A stretch of DNA of 64,000 nucleotides from Girardinichthys multiradiatus (GCF_021462225.1 NC_061794.1:41912914-41976913), one strand, 5' to 3'. Shown: positions 22,446 to 35,675, numbered from the stretch's first letter. Translations and numbers: made by a program. Notes: generated by a model not told the origin, from the letters alone.

Positions 22446-24040
22446 TTGGGTCTGACTTGTATTTTTCTAGACAAATTCAGTTGCATGAGCTGTTGTTTTA
22501 CACTGATAGAGATTCACTCACATCAGTATGTCAAATGCTTGGAGTACATTATAGATATTTTTTTTATAATTTAGCATATAATTATTTGACCACCATAGAC
22601 AACATACAAAGCATTGTAATAATGCCATGAGTGGCTAACCTAATGAAAATGAAGTTGGCCTATGTTTTAGAGTTTACTATTGGTACACTAAAGAGCTACT
22701 TTGAAGTTTTTAATGAGCTAGGACTGTACATACCCTTTGCTGGTTCACAATCTAAAGTACTCACTGATCAAACCTGAACAAAATTACTCTACACTGCACA
22801 TAGTTTTTTTAAAAACACATTGTGAAGATTTTGATGCTGTTATTTTACTTGTAACAGAAAGGGGAGCATTTTCAATGCTGTTTTGGTATTAGAAAGAAAC
22901 ATAAAAACCTCTACATATGGATTAGTCAAACCTGGACTGAATTATTGTACACTGCTTACACAGTTTGTCATTAGTAAATCCTTTGTTTCTGAATATAGAA
23001 AAATTAAATTGTTGTTCTTTGTTTTCCGCAAAGTTTTCATTTTAATCTCATGAACTCAATTTTGAGCATCTTGTCTTGTGAGCTGGATTGAAAGTCACAC
23101 CACTACTGATCTCTAAGAAAAACAATAAGGAAATTTCACCAGTTTTACATGTTGAAACACATTGAAGTTGCGTGCTATACCTAACTTTGAGAGCCGAGTT
23201 CTATCTTCTGAAGAGAAGTGAACTCAATAGAAACATATAAAGTTCACACAATTAAGCAAAAAAAAAAAAAAGAAAAACTGCTGGAAAGCAATATGTGAGA
23301 GGAATATTCAGTCCTTCTGAAGCTTCTTTCATGGAATTCCTGTAGATTATGTTAAAGAAAAATTTGGTAGAAGACTTTTTAGCCTCGGAGCTTAACAAAT
23401 CCAGATAATTCACCAAGAGAGATGTTGTTATGAAAATCTGTCTACTTTCCGGAAAGCCATTTTCATTTTAGCTGCAGCTTTTCTCTGAGGAGCACCATTT
23501 GGCAAACTCGTAAGCTCAGAATCCTGATTTCCTTCCAGGTACCGCATTTAACATTAGCTTTTTTCGCTCCTTCTAAACATGGACAATTACTGTCAACACA
23601 GGATATACTCTTGTTTACAAGAATGGTGTTGTTTGCCCTCATGAGTGACCAGCTTATTGATTCAAGCTGCAAAGCTGTCAAATTTTAACCCAATTTTATA
23701 TTGTACTGAAACAAATAAGTGCCAGTAAAAGGCAGCCCCTGAGAGAGCTCAGTGTTATCTCACCCATCCTGCAGCCTTGTACTCCCAGATGTGTGCTTTA
23801 GCGGGCTTTATCACACCAGGGCGCACTATTGTTCACACAGTAAGCCACAGTGCGGGGGTATTTTACAGTCCAGCCTTAGTGAGTGACATTTTAACAAGAA
23901 GTCATAAACGTGTCACAGGAGAGAGGAAGGAAGACAAAATGCCAGAATCCCTGAATTTGCCCACAAAAGGGGAGCAAACGACCCCTGCGGCCATCCTGAT
24001 CACACACAATCATGTCAGCCCTGCTCTCGGTGCACACACT
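22446..24040. other. non-coding stretch, nothing recognised
   Basis: Only short frames without motifs. Nothing annotated. Confidence 0.45.
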
Positions 24041-24042
<2 letters not shown>

Positions 24043-24087
<45 letters not shown>

Positions 24088-24102
24088 ACACACACACACA
24101 CT
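24043..24102. repeat. (CA)n microsatellite
   Basis: About 60 bp of CA with one CCCA interruption near 24085. It produces spurious Thr-His or Val-Cys runs in overlapping frames. Confidence 0.97.
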
Positions 24103-24649
24103 TGCACGCATGCATGCACTCAGTCACAAGAGCTTTGCAACCATGTATGTCCCCATGCATCCATAAACTCTAAGACACACATGTTGCAGGAAGGCCACTG
24201 GGTCCAGTCATGCCAGGAGGCAGCAAGAAACTGATAAGGGTGGCTGTATTTGTTTAATTCAGGCTTCTGGCTGCTGCCTGAGGGAGGGAAAAACGTAAAA
24301 CTGCACTCCAGGAACAGGTGAACATAAGCAGGGAGCTGCACAGATAAACAGGATTATCACTCTACCAGAAACAAGTTGAGGCGGATATTTGCTCTGAGAT
24401 AAATCTTAGCCTATTATCACATCCCACGCACTTTAAATCCTAAGTGACAACAAGGCTAGCAGTGATGAGGATAACACAATTTCCTCTTACTAAGACTGAC
24501 AGGAGGCAAAGGCTATGCTGCGGTATCTCTCCCATATTAGCCCAACAGCTCTGGTGCTTCATCAAAGTGTCATGATGCAAGTTGATCAAACCCAGTAGGA
24601 GTGACAGAGAAAAGGCAAAAAAAAAGTGTGCGCACAAGAGTGGATGCAA

Positions 24650-24655
<6 letters not shown>

Positions 24656-24680
<25 letters not shown>
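24656..24680. repeat. short (CA)n microsatellite
   Basis: About twelve CA units. Confidence 0.95.
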
Positions 24681-24689
24681 GGCAAACAA

Positions 24690-27600
24690 CAGCAGTGACC
24701 TGGGTTAACATTTTACACTATGCAGCTGAGTGAGTTTCTACACCTCTGCCGTACAGGTGGAGCGATGTAGCGTCAGTTCAGCTGTTCAATAATTGATAAA
24801 AGCATCAGAGAAGACGAGTCAATATCTGAATAATTTCCCTGTGGCTCTGGCACTAATTTAATTGACAAAGATGTGTAAGACAGAGACAGAAAGTGCTGCT
24901 GCAGACATCCACTCTAATCAAATATTAAAGCCGTGCTTCATGAATGATACAGAGGTGTGTAATGACTACCAAAAAAAGAAGTTTTTACCTCAGCATGAAT
25001 TATTCAACAGTAAATGCAGTGTTGGACTAAGATTAAACAAACAGGAGATTACAAGGCAAATACAATAAATCCACTGCTGCTCTGCATCAGAGCACAAACA
25101 CGACATGCAACCTGTTTCACACCACTGAACCAAAGCTGGAGAAATCAATCGTCAAAAGCCAACAAAGAGGAAAAAAGGAGCACTCAAAGCATCAGATCTA
25201 AACCTGTGATTCAATCTCCTGTGACAGGTGTGTACTCACCAATGACAGCGCCTTTCACTTTTCCCTCTCTTGATCCTTTACTCTCACTTTTCCCTCCCTG
25301 TTTCTCTGTGTTCCTTTCTGCCTCTTTCTCTCTTTTTCCCCCGCTTCCTCACTCTCTCTTCCCGATCCTCTCTCTTGCTTGCTCCTGCACAGAATGAGCC
25401 TCCACTGCACTCTGGAACCCTGTTTCTATGGCAGTGCGAGCAAGCAAAGCAAGTCAGCAGGATACTGTAGTGCAAATGTCTAGGGGCACATCCCTCACTC
25501 AGCCCAGTGAACAGTCAAACAGGCTCAATAGCCTTTCACTTCGGTCCTGTTGTGCTCAAACACCCACAAACCACTTTAACTCCTGGTAAAATCGGCAGTG
25601 AGACTCAACGTGCGGTTTCATGCCTCCTACAAATGCAGGCAATGCAGCAAGTAAAAAAGTCAACATGCACAAGTTAGTGCGAATGAATATTAATGAGGAT
25701 ATCCTCATAAATATCAAAGCATCTCCTTGAAAAGATGTCCAGATAACACATTCGGAGAGTTCTTTTATTCCCACACAGAATGAGATTAGGCAAATGTGTG
25801 ATGAAGGATCAAAAGGGAGTCGTTTTCTTTTTGGTTTTTTCCATTTTGATAACAAATGCAAGCCTGTGCTTTGTTCTGTTTAAAGAGAGCCTGCAGTGAG
25901 ATGCTGCGATGAACGCATGTATGCCACACACTGCTTCAAAAAGCACACACCATTGATTTAATAAGCATGGGACACTGCTCCCCAGTCAGCAGCGGTGACT
26001 GTGGTCATGCGACATATTGCAGCACAATCAGTACAATCTTCAACAAAGAGAAAGAAGGAGAGGTGGAAACAAGGGGGGAAGGGGTTATATTGTCCCCTTT
26101 CTACAAGGGATTTCTGGAGAATCATCATTTTCTTGTCTCCCTTCTCAAATAAAGATTATTTTCTGACTACAACAGCTTGAAATCAATTTGCAGAGGAGCT
26201 CTGACAAAAACAAATATAAATATTTACATGATATGGAGATACAAGAAGTCGCAAAGTTCAGATGTGCATTCCGAATAACTGCTATAAAAGGTAAACACTT
26301 TATTTGCCAGTTGTTACATTAACCAATGCATTATACATTAGCCACAAACACAGCGGAATGTTTGACAACTCCAGCGTGGTAGTGCAAAGTGGTAGCTTGT
26401 TCTCGATTCATATTTTATCCTGCAAGAAATAAGGACACCGCAGACCTCCCAGTATCATCAGCTTAAGACAAAGTGATGAGGCTCTCTAGTGGCTGGGAGT
26501 AAACTGAGCCTGCAAGTGAATATAGGAATATAAACAAAAATCTGGAAAAGTTGTTCACTCTACCTTGCCTCTACCTATGCTTTAAACCTACTGTAAGCAT
26601 AAGTGAAGGCTTGTCTCCTGCCCAGGAAATGTAAAAGTTTTAGTTGAATCATTCTTGCACAGGAGGTTCTGCGCTCACTCCAGTGACATGCAAGCCATCT
26701 GCAGAATGCATTAAAGGGTTTGCTGTGATTTTCTGAAGTAAAGTTCTGTGAAGTAATTATAAGTAATATTACCCTTACCTGTATAGACAGATAAGTTCGT
26801 AGAGAAATCCTCAGAACAGTGGAAGGCTAAAGGCTTGTTGGACGTTCTGCTAATTAGGCAGAATAATTAATACAACTCAAACTAAAAAAGTTCATATCTA
26901 TGGGGTATAGTTTAATAAAGTTTTTCTGATACATGTGAAACATTGGCTAAACATCCTAGCCAAGGACAGGGGTTGGAAATTAGTTTTGGCTGACTGGCCA
27001 GAATATCTTATGCTTGACATCTACCTTGTCTTATACATATGAAATGTTTGTCCCTGTTAAACCAATAAAATTAAAGTAAATATTATATTAGCCGATAGGT
27101 TTGTCTCTGTTTTCAAAGCTGTACAACATATGCGTTACTATGCAAAGTTACGGTGGCTTATTCTGCCAGCAGTATCAATCTGCCTTATTAGTTATAATGG
27201 AGCATTGCACACAATGCCCCCACTTCTTGCCTACTTGCCAACTTGATTATGTTGCTACTTGGGATGGGCGATGCTTGCATGGCTTCTTGTTACCACATAA
27301 AAAACGTAACGTGAGAAGAATTTGTAAACCAGTGATAATAATTGCTGAATGGTAATCGATGATGTTTGCAACACTATGACACAGTATGCTAGACTTTCTG
27401 TTGGTTATTAAATATGCAGACATGCTCTGCTAGGTCTTCTAAAAGTTCTAGCACTTCTTATCATGAACAAAAAGGTTTTACTGAAAGTTAAGTAATTTAT
27501 TTCTGAATATTTTGTTTAAAATATTCAAATGGGAAATTATATGAACTGAATGAACTCCAGTCATTAAATAAATCATAGATAGTGACAGTTGTTACCCAAA

Positions 27601-27950
27601 ATCACATTTAATTTTAATGATTGTAGTATTTATTTCTCCTGTTGATGCCTCCACAGCACCTAAATTAGAAAACTAAATGTCCAAAGAATTTGGAGCAGTA
27701 GCACTTTTTAGACCCTAAGCTCTTACACCTGGCTTCAGAAAGTTACTACTTGTCCATGACCTCTTTTGACTAGTTTGTAGCTTATCATCTACTTTTCCAC
27801 AGTTGGAGGGAGATGAAGTTTGTGATTCAGCAACAGTTTATTTATAAGGTATTGATCTTGAAAGTGGGAATCTGACCAGCTTTTCTGAGCTTTCACCGTG
27901 CTGAAAATACAGTTTATAAAAGGAGAGAATGGACTTCTCTGACCTATTTA
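24690..27950. other. non-coding stretch; pyrimidine tract at 25255-25390
   Basis: No gene recognised. A 130-bp, almost pure C/T tract at 25255-25390 ends TGCTCCTGCACAG, like a splice acceptor, but the sequence after it has no clear exon or donor. The rest is AT-rich unique-looking DNA. CAGGGGTTGG at 26968 resembles a DNA-transposon end but has no visible partner. Confidence 0.4.
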
Positions 27951-27954
27951 TTAT

Positions 27955-28655
27955 AAGGATAGAAAGATATCAAATCAAAACTTCGTTTATAGAGCTCTTT
28001 ACATACCATTAGGCAACCAAAGTGCTGCACAGCAGAATAAAAAATACAAGATAAAATCATAATAATAAAAGCAATAAGCAATAACAATGCAATAAAAAAC
28101 TAAAAATTACATGATAAAAGACAGTGAAAGGGCCGGCCTATGATCTTCAGTTAAAAGCCAGTGTAAAAAGATGAGTTTTTAAAAGAGATTTAAATTCATT
28201 AAGAGTTCTGGCAGACCTCACAGAAAGAGCAAGATCATTCCAAAATTAAGGAGCTGCGGCTGAAAAGGCTCTGTCTTCCTTAGTCACATGTCGAGTCCAC
28301 CAAGAGCATTTCATCTTCAGAACGATAACTGTAGGAGTTCAGAAAGATAAGGAGGTACATGTCCATTTAAACATTTCAAAACCAAGAATAAGATTCATAG
28401 ATGGGCCGCTGAATTTCTGGACCAGCTGGAGAAGGGCCAATCTCACTATAAAGAGTGTTGCAATAGTCCAGTTTAAAAAAAAAAAAAAAGCATGAATGAC
28501 CCTTTTAAGGACAATATGAGGAAGAAGGCTAAGGCTTTACTAACTAGCCCCAGATGATTAGAAACTACTACTGCACTGACCTGTCTGTCAAATTTGAAGT
28601 TATTATCAAAAATCACCCAAGGATTCCTAATAAAAGGACTAAAATGCTGATGCAT
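27955..28655 (-). pseudogene. L2-like LINE, 3' end (reverse transcriptase C-terminus and 3' UTR)
   Basis: Read on the minus strand, sequence after 28655 gives NPWVIFDNNFKFDRQVSAVV and SNHLGLVSKA, then after frame breaks RAFSAAAP, WNDLALSVRSARTLNEFK and LLKTHLFTLAF. That order is typical of the end of the ORF in fish L2/CR1-group non-LTR retrotransposons. The 3' UTR ends GCAGCACTTTGGTTGCC and a short AT-rich tail near 27960. Several frameshifts and a 15-A run at 28474-28488 (poly-T on the coding strand) break it. It is 5'-truncated, as usual for LINE copies. Confidence 0.7.
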
Positions 28656-29107
28656 CCTGTCAGCCGGTCAGTTTTCCCAAACCCAACTGTCATAGTTTTA
28701 GGTACTAAAAGATCCTGTGCCGGTACGCAGTACCGGGAAGAGAGAAGAACGGCTCTCTGCTATGAAGCCGTCATCCAGAACCAGTTACGGCTGCAAAAAC
28801 TCACGAGCACACACAGATCAGATCCACTACCAATAGGCAGTCTAACACATGACTTGATCTGTTTATAAATATAGCTTTTTTCCACTCATTCCAAATAGTT
28901 TCTGAACTGTTCTGCTATGATGGAGCCTCAATGCTCTTGCTTTGCGTCTCTCCCCTCAGAGCTCGAGGCTTTTGTGAACGCCCAGTCTTTAAAACGAGCA
29001 CCACTACGTTTAATGTCTGTCTGCTCGCCGCTAAATACCCCAGTTAAAAGCAAATGGAGAGTACCTAGTTGTGTTTCATGTTATTTTGCTGAATTACAAC
29101 AACACAG

Positions 29108-29131
29108 TGTGTGTGTATGTGTGTGTGTGTA
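29108..29131. repeat. (GT)n microsatellite
   Basis: About eleven GT units with one TATG interruption. Confidence 0.93.
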
Positions 29132-29458
29132 TCGCTGATTCGCTCATTTTGCTGTCAATCAAAAAGGGATTCAGCCTCAGACAGATCATCCAATCATCAT
29201 GCAGAAGCTGAGCGTCCGGGCCAGCCAAGGCCAGCCCACTGCCCCATAGACCCCCAGAGACGCTGAGCGTCCGATGGGCGGGACAAAGCCCAGCATTTTT
29301 GCTTCGCAATAAGAAGCTGATTCTGAACAAAAGTTCAGCGCGTTGTAGCGCATATTTAGTTAATGACATGTACACACAACAATATATTTGATCACTTATT
29401 TTTTTGACATTTTAGGGGAAGCTGAGCTTCCCTTGCAGTCTTAGAGCAATCGCCACTG

Positions 29459-29521
29459 ATGTATATATTTATATATAGATATAGATATGTATTGATATAC
29501 ATATATGTATGCATGCATATA
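29459..29521. repeat. TATA/GATA-rich low-complexity tract
   Basis: TATATTTATATATAGATATAG-type sequence ending in TATGCATGCATATATG. Low complexity; spurious Ile/Tyr frames cross it. Confidence 0.85.
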
Positions 29522-29614
29522 TGCCCCCAGTGCCTCCCCAGCTACCCCCCACCCCCCTACCCCCTAGCTCCGCCCCTAAGTACCGGCAATAATTTAAAAC
29601 TACTTTCACCCCTG

Positions 29615-31718
29615 TTTATATCATATATAGTATGTTACTGTTATGAAGGTATACCTTGGTGTAAAAAGGTGGTGGTGGCTGTAGTTTACTCTAACTGCAC
29701 AGCACTGCCCCTCACTCACCTGTTGCTGTGCACTGCCCGTAAGTGCGCAGCTACAGGTGACCAAACAATTATTTAGTTTTGCGCCCTAAAACCTGAGAAT
29801 TTTGAAAATATATACATGAAATAAATCACAAATAGCCTCTTCTCAATGTTTTTTAGAGCAAAATAGAACTTTTAAAATGCATTTTATCAACACAAAAAGT
29901 CTTTGCAGAAACAATTTTCTAAAACAGAAATGCTCTTCCTTTTACTGATGATGGCATATTGTCTGAGACTATTTTAAACAGACTGTTTTCTGCAAGAAAA
30001 AAAGCATTTCAAATGGGAATATGTTAAATAGGGCAATTCATCCCACAGCGATGACAAACAGCTCTAGCAAAGTCAGTAGTCAGACCGCAATGAAGACAGC
30101 AGCTGTTGTTTGTGAGCATAAGGTAAGAAACAGTGTCACCTACTATTTTTTACATGTTTTCTGCTGGTATAAAATGTCCGATGTTAACTTATTACTTTAT
30201 TAACTTATTTTAATAGTCACTCCCTCCAAAATTTCTTCTGCATACTTACCCACAATAATTAGCTGCAGCAGTGAGGCGTTTTTGTCAGTGTCTGAGCCAA
30301 ATGAAGGAGGGTACTTTCCTGCAGCTGCTGTCTGATTGTATATCAGCATTTACTCTAAAACTAACTGTAGACGTACAGAAATTAAGTGGCATGACAGATC
30401 ATGTCAATCGACATACTGACAGGATGTGTACCTAGTCCCTCACTAAGAAAATACTTACTGATTGCATGTGGAAAAACTTGACTTTCAGCTGCTTGACTGC
30501 TGCTATGTTTTATATACTATAAACTGTATTTTTACGACACAGCTATTGGGTAACCCATGCTGGGACACACTTGTGCACATTGGAGTGACAGTGTTGGGCA
30601 GTGGAATATTTAGTCAAGGGTTTCATAGTGTGAGAATCTCAAACCATTTCTGGGACTTGCAAAATCAAAAAATCAAAAAATATTATCCAACATATGTATA
30701 GAAAATATTTTTTGCTTGGTGCCGAGGGGACCTGTTGACTTTAGCTGTCTTTATCATCGTAGATGTATTTTCAAGAAGCTGTGAAATCAGTGAATATGTG
30801 GTTTTAAGGAGATGGTTGTCTGGCATGAGATTGTTTTAATCCTGTATAATATACCCATATAATACTCTTTTGACTTTAAACATTGTCATTTATAATCAAC
30901 ACGAATCTGAGCATGTTCAAACAAAACAATCAAGACATGTAAATATCAAAGACGCAGGCAGATGCATCCATAATCTATTGGCCCTCTTGTCCAATCACAT
31001 CATCCACCTTCCTTTGATGTAGCTGCCACAAACGGTACACACACATCTACATCCTTGAAACATTAACAATGCATGACAGATTGGGTTATAAGTAGCAAAC
31101 ACCATGACAATCAGTTGACAGCACTTGGACAGGCTCTAGTTGGGGCAATGATGTGTGAAAGTGGGGGGATAGTGATGCCTCAGCTTTAGGTGAACTGGTG
31201 GGTGACCTGATGGGTACTATTCAAACAAATGTTAGTGTAGCTGTGCTTACACACAATATGTATGAGCAAGGACTGTCAGATGAAAAGAAAGTGCTGTCCC
31301 AAACATATCTCTTCCACGATAAGTAGAGACTGAGGGTGATGTAATTAACATGTTTATAACTGACATGACGTCACAGATTTAGACAGATGCATTTGAATTA
31401 AATTCAGATTGATTTTTTTTATGGTGTCCTGGATGAAAAATTGGAGACTAGTGTCTTTGGAGAGCAGAAAAATTAATCCAAAATATAACTTGAATTTATC
31501 AGCACAGTTAAGTACAATTAAAACACAGCAATTGCTACACATACACACACATCTTAACAAATTATATATGCCCATATAATTACATTGTGATCATTAAAGG
31601 GGAAAAAAATCAAAGCAATAATTTTAAGTTCTATTAAATAATTTATCTGAAATCTTCCTTTTCCTCAATATAACCTTCCTATTCTGTTCCATATAACATT
31701 AACAATGTTAGCAAGATA
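29615..31718. other. non-coding stretch, nothing recognised
   Basis: AT-rich with short frames only. It ends at the target site of the Gypsy element. Confidence 0.45.
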
Positions 31719-31723
31719 CTTCC

Positions 31724-31786
31724 TGTTGGGAATTGGGAGTGTCTTCCCTGTGCATGTGGGTCAAACAAATCCCTAAGACAATGACA
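31724..31786 (+). repeat. 5' LTR, internally deleted (63 bp)
   Basis: The first 22 bp match the start of the 3' LTR with one mismatch, and the last 34 bp match its end with one mismatch (TGGGTCAAACAAATCCCTAA is shared except at one position). About 610 bp between them are missing, including promoter and poly(A) region. Confidence 0.9.
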
Positions 31787-32783
31787 GAACACTCAGGTCA
31801 AGAAGACCCAGCAGACTCACTCAGGATTCAACTAGCTGATCAGCATCAGTTAATCCAGTCGCATGACTCCAAGCTCAGATCGTTACATGACCAGCTTTCT
31901 GTTACCAATCAATGTTTGGAACAAATGGCAGTACATATGCAAAGTCTTCTTCACAGTCTGCAATCTGGTGCTGGTACTACCTCCGTTCTGCCTAGTGGCG
32001 CTAGAGCTTCTCCGGCTCCACACGCCGTAGCCTTACGTGACGTCACAACCCCAAACCCAGAAACATTCTCTGGTGAGGTGGATTGTGGAGGTTTTCTACT
32101 CCAATGTTACTTAGTGTTTAATCGCTCTCCCCACTCCTTTCCTATTGATGATGCAAGGATATCATACATTTTGTCCTTACTAACCGGTAAAGCACTAAGT
32201 TGGGCAGAAGCATGATTTCAAAATCCTACCTGCTTTGGTTGCACTTACAAAGAATTTATTGATTAATTCTGTCTAACCTTTTCTACTGTTTCTGATTGTC
32301 CTAGCTTATCCGGCCGTCTCCTGAGTCTCAAACAGGGGCTAAGATCTTTCTGAGTTTTCAATTGAGCTTCGCACTCTGGCAGCTGCCTCCGGCTGGAACC
32401 CAAGCGCTTTAAAGTCTGCGTTTTTTCAAGCATTAAACAAAACATTAAAGGATGCATTAGCCACTCTAGATGAACTGAAGGCACTCAATGATTTCATTGC
32501 TTTGGCTACCCGTATAGACAACCATCTTAGAGAAAAGAAGCGCTCTCATCCTGTTAATCCTGTTGCTGGAAAAAGGGAGAATTACACAATTCTCAGACCT
32601 GCTCACCCCCAGACTCTCTCTAGTCTGTCTTTGGAGGTTGAGCCCATGCAGATGGGACGAGCCTTTCTAACCCCAGAAGAAAAACAGAGGAGACGAGCAG
32701 CTAACCTCTGCCTTTATTGTGGTTCACCTGAACATTTTCTGGCCACTTGTCCTGTTCGGCCAAAAGACCGGGTCCGTCAGTAG
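31781..32783 (+). pseudogene. gag: gag of the Gypsy chromovirus (broken)
   Basis: Structural capsid/nucleocapsid gene. The reading starts [13 protein letters not shown] at 31781, with the ATG lying in the last bases of the LTR-derived sequence. A heptad-like Q/L-rich coiled region follows (about residues 15-65). The frame stops at 32213-32215. After shifts it continues in another frame from about 32502 to 32783, which includes the nucleocapsid zinc knuckle CX2CX4HX4C at 32709-32750 (C-LY-C-GSPE-H-FLAT-C). At least two frame changes separate the two parts. The product packages element RNA in the cytoplasm in intact relatives; this copy cannot make it. Confidence 0.85.
31788..31797 (+). promoter_or_regulatory. 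possible self-priming primer-binding site
   Basis: AACACTCAGG, one base after the LTR end, is perfectly complementary to CCTGAGTGTT inside the 3' LTR (35825-35834). Tf1 and related sushi-type elements prime reverse transcription with the 5' end of their own mRNA. If transcription starts near LTR position 125, this fits. Shorter matches (9 nt at 35879-35887) exist, so it is a hypothesis. Confidence 0.45.
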
Positions 32784-32819
32784 AAACGGGGAGTCTGACT
32801 GAACAGATCCCCTCGCCTC

Positions 32820-35675
32820 CATTTCCCCGTTTAGTTCTCCCTGCCAAGATTTTATTGCAAAACGCATCACATGATCTTACCGCTCTCATTGACTCCGGTT
32901 GTGAATGAGACCTCATTGACAGTACTCTTGTTGAACAGTTGGGAATTGAAACCGAGGAGCTTTCTACCCCTTTAAGAGCCACTGCTTTAGATGGGAAAGA
33001 GCTGCCCCGTATTACCCACCGTACCAGACCCCTGCTGCTAGTCCTTTCAGGTAATCATTGGGAGACAATTTCTTTTTATGTCTTTCCCATTTCTCACACA
33101 TCAATCGTTCTGGGTTTTAGCTGGTTGAGCCAACATAATCCTCATCTTGATTGGGCTAACTCTACTGTTCAATCCTGGTCTCTTTGTTACTCTACTTGTT
33201 TGCAGTCCGCTGTGCTTCGAACTCCCATGCCGGTGCCCCCTGAAGAAGCGGACCCCAGTGAACTATCCGACGTACCTGCTGAGTATCTTGATCTGCGCCG
33301 TGTTCAGCAAACAACAAGCGCTGTCCCTTCCTCCACACCGTCCCTATGACTGCGCCATCGACCTGCTTCCGGGGGCCCCATTACCCTGTAGTAGAGTATA
33401 CTCCATCTCTTGCCCTGAACGACAAACGTTAGAAGACTATATTACAAAATCCCTGGCCGCAGGCCTCATACGTCATTCTTCTTCACCACTAGGTGCAGGG
33501 TTCTCTTTTGTGAGCAAAAAGGACAGTTCCTTATGTCCATGTATAGACTACAGGGGGTTAAATGCCATCACTATTAAAAATGAACATCCTCTTCCACTCT
33601 TGTCCGCAGCATTTGAGCCTATACAGGGTGCTACAGTTTTCTCTAAGCTTGACCTGCGCAATGCTTACCATTTAATGTGCATCAGACAAAGTGACGAGTG
33701 GAAAACGGCTTTTAAAACCCCACTAGGTCATTTTGAGTATTTAGTGATGCCATTTGGTTTATACAACGCTCCCGCTGTATTTCAGGCCCTGGTAAACTAT
33801 GTCCGGCGTGACTTTCTAAACGTTTTTGTCTTCGTTTACTTAGATGACATCCTAATATTTTCCAAGAATCTGACTGAACACCGGAAACATGTTCGACTTG
33901 TGCTGCAACAGTTGCTTGAAAATAAATTTTGTTAAAGCCGAAAAATGTGAGTTCCACAAGTCCACAGTGTCCTTTTTGGGTTTCATCCTGCGCAGTGGTC
34001 AGTTATGTTCTGATCCCACCAAGATAAATGCTGTACTAGAATGGCCCATATCGGATTCCAGGAAGCAGCTAACGGTTTTTGGGTTTTGCTAATTTCTACC
34101 GACACTTTATTAAGGACTTCAGCCGAATGACTGCCCCTCTCACAAGCCTCACCTCCACCAAAGTCACTTTCTCCTGGACGCCTGAGACTAACGTCGCCTT
34201 TAGGGCCTTAAAGGAAAGATTCACCAAAGCACCTATTCTTCTCCAGCCTGACCCGTCCAAACAATTTGTCATGGAAGTTGATGCCTCTGAGTTTGGGGTA
34301 GGTGCAGTGCTTTCTCAACGTTCTAGTGAAGACAACAAACTCCACCCTTGTGCTTATTTCTCCCGCAGACTTTCTACTTCTGAAAGGAACTATGATGTGG
34401 GAGATTGTGAGCTCTTAGCCATCAAGCTCGCCCTGGAGGAGTGGCGCCACTGGCTGGAGGGCACGGAACACCCGGTTCTGGTCTGGACGGATCACAAGGA
34501 TCTCTCCTATCTTCAGTCGGCAAAGAGATTGAACCCACGTCAGTCCCGTTGGTCCCTATTCTTCTCCCGGTTCATCATCTCACCATCTCCATCTCACCCT
34601 CTCATACTGGCCCTGACAACTGTCCCCCAAACAGAACTTTTGTTCCTCTATCTGTTCGTCCTCGCCTAATACAATGGTTTCATAATTCAAAGTTCTCAGC
34701 ACATCCTGATTCTTCCCGCACCATCGCCCTGATCTCTCATTGTTACTGGTGGCCCTCATTACACAATGACATCAAGAGCTTTGTGGGAGCCTGTACTATC
34801 TGCGCTCGCAGCAAACCATCACACCATCCTCCGGCTGGACTCCTTCAAACATTGCCCATCCCCAAGAGACCATGGTCACATATTGCTCTGGACTTTGTTA
34901 CTGGGTTACCACCCTCTCGTGGTATGACCACCATCCTCACCGTGATAGATTCTCCGAGTCTTGCCACCTGATCGCATTAAAGAAACTCCCTTCCGCTCTC
35001 CAGATGGCCCAGTTACTACTCCGTCAACCCGTGGGTTGAATATGCACACAACATACATGTCTCTTCTGCTACAGGGCTATCCCCATTTGAGGTATCCCTG
35101 GGTTACCAGCCCCCACTGTTCCCTGACGATGAGAAGGAGATCTCTGTTCCCTCTGTCCAACACCACATACATCGCTGTAAGAGAGTGTGGGCTAGTGCAG
35201 TGGCCGCCCCTCACTGCACTGTGGAGCAGAATCGCCGTTATGCCAACCGACAGCGTCCCGGCACCTGAATATACTTCTGGCCAAAAGGTATGGTTGTCTG
35301 CCTGTGATGTTCCTTTAAAGTCCCTGTCCAAGAAACTGGCTCCACGTTACATCGGACCCTATGTTATTGACTTCATTATCAATCCCTCAGCTGTTCGTCT
35401 CCGTCTACCTGCTTCTTTACATATTCACCCGACCTTCTATGTCTCACAGATCAAGCCCGTCCACACCAGTGACCTTTGCCCTCTGGCATCCTGTCTACCC
35501 CGTTCGCCGTATTGTGGATTCCTGGCAACGGGGTCGCGGGTGGCAGTACTTGGTGGATTGGGAGGGTTATGGTCCTGAAGACTGCACTTGGGTTCCCCTA
35601 TCTTACCTTTGTGACTCCTCCTTGATCACTGATTTCCTGGCCTCTCGTCCTTCGACCTCCTCTGGACTGGTCGTT
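32820..35675 (+). pseudogene. pol: pol of the Gypsy chromovirus (broken; protease-RT-RNaseH-integrase-chromodomain)
   Basis: Protease: ALIDSG near 32879-32899, followed by an in-frame TGA at 32906-32908. Reverse transcriptase: 33342-33935, with [22 protein letters not shown], the [13 protein letters not shown] block and the catalytic YLDD at 33837-33848. The thumb/connection ([24 protein letters not shown]) is spread over two frameshifts near 33935 and 34085. RNase [35 protein letters not shown]. Integrase: HHCC-like zinc region and the first catalytic Asp in ALDFVTGLP (34891-34893). The core between MAQLLL and VEYAH is deleted near 35020-35035, removing the second Asp and the Glu. The C-terminal GPYVI region leads into a chromodomain (35493-35660; [25 protein letters not shown]), which in chromoviruses can bind histone marks to target insertion. 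Replication is impossible without help. Confidence 0.9.

Larger units (their letters stand above)
28656..29614 (-). mobile_element. mosaic of hAT-like DNA transposon fragments
   Basis: The right boundary at 29614 reads CAGGGGTGAAAGTAG on the minus strand, a hAT-like terminus. GCCGGTACTTAGGGG and, far inside at 28720-28740, CCGGTACTGCGTACCGGC look like parts of one element separated by another. The second element ends at about 29458 with CAGTGGCGATTGCTC (minus strand) and has a near-palindrome at 29416-29432. No intact transposase. Boundaries are approximate. Confidence 0.4.

Noticed and set aside
23777..24166. 129-codon frame with Thr-His repeats
   Set aside because: Generated by the (CA)n microsatellite.
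25255..25392. Pyrimidine tract ending in CAG as a splice acceptor
   Set aside because: No convincing exon or donor follows; a simple C/T-rich tract explains it.
26968..26990. CAGGGGTTGG as a transposon terminus
   Set aside because: No inverted partner or target-site duplication was found nearby.
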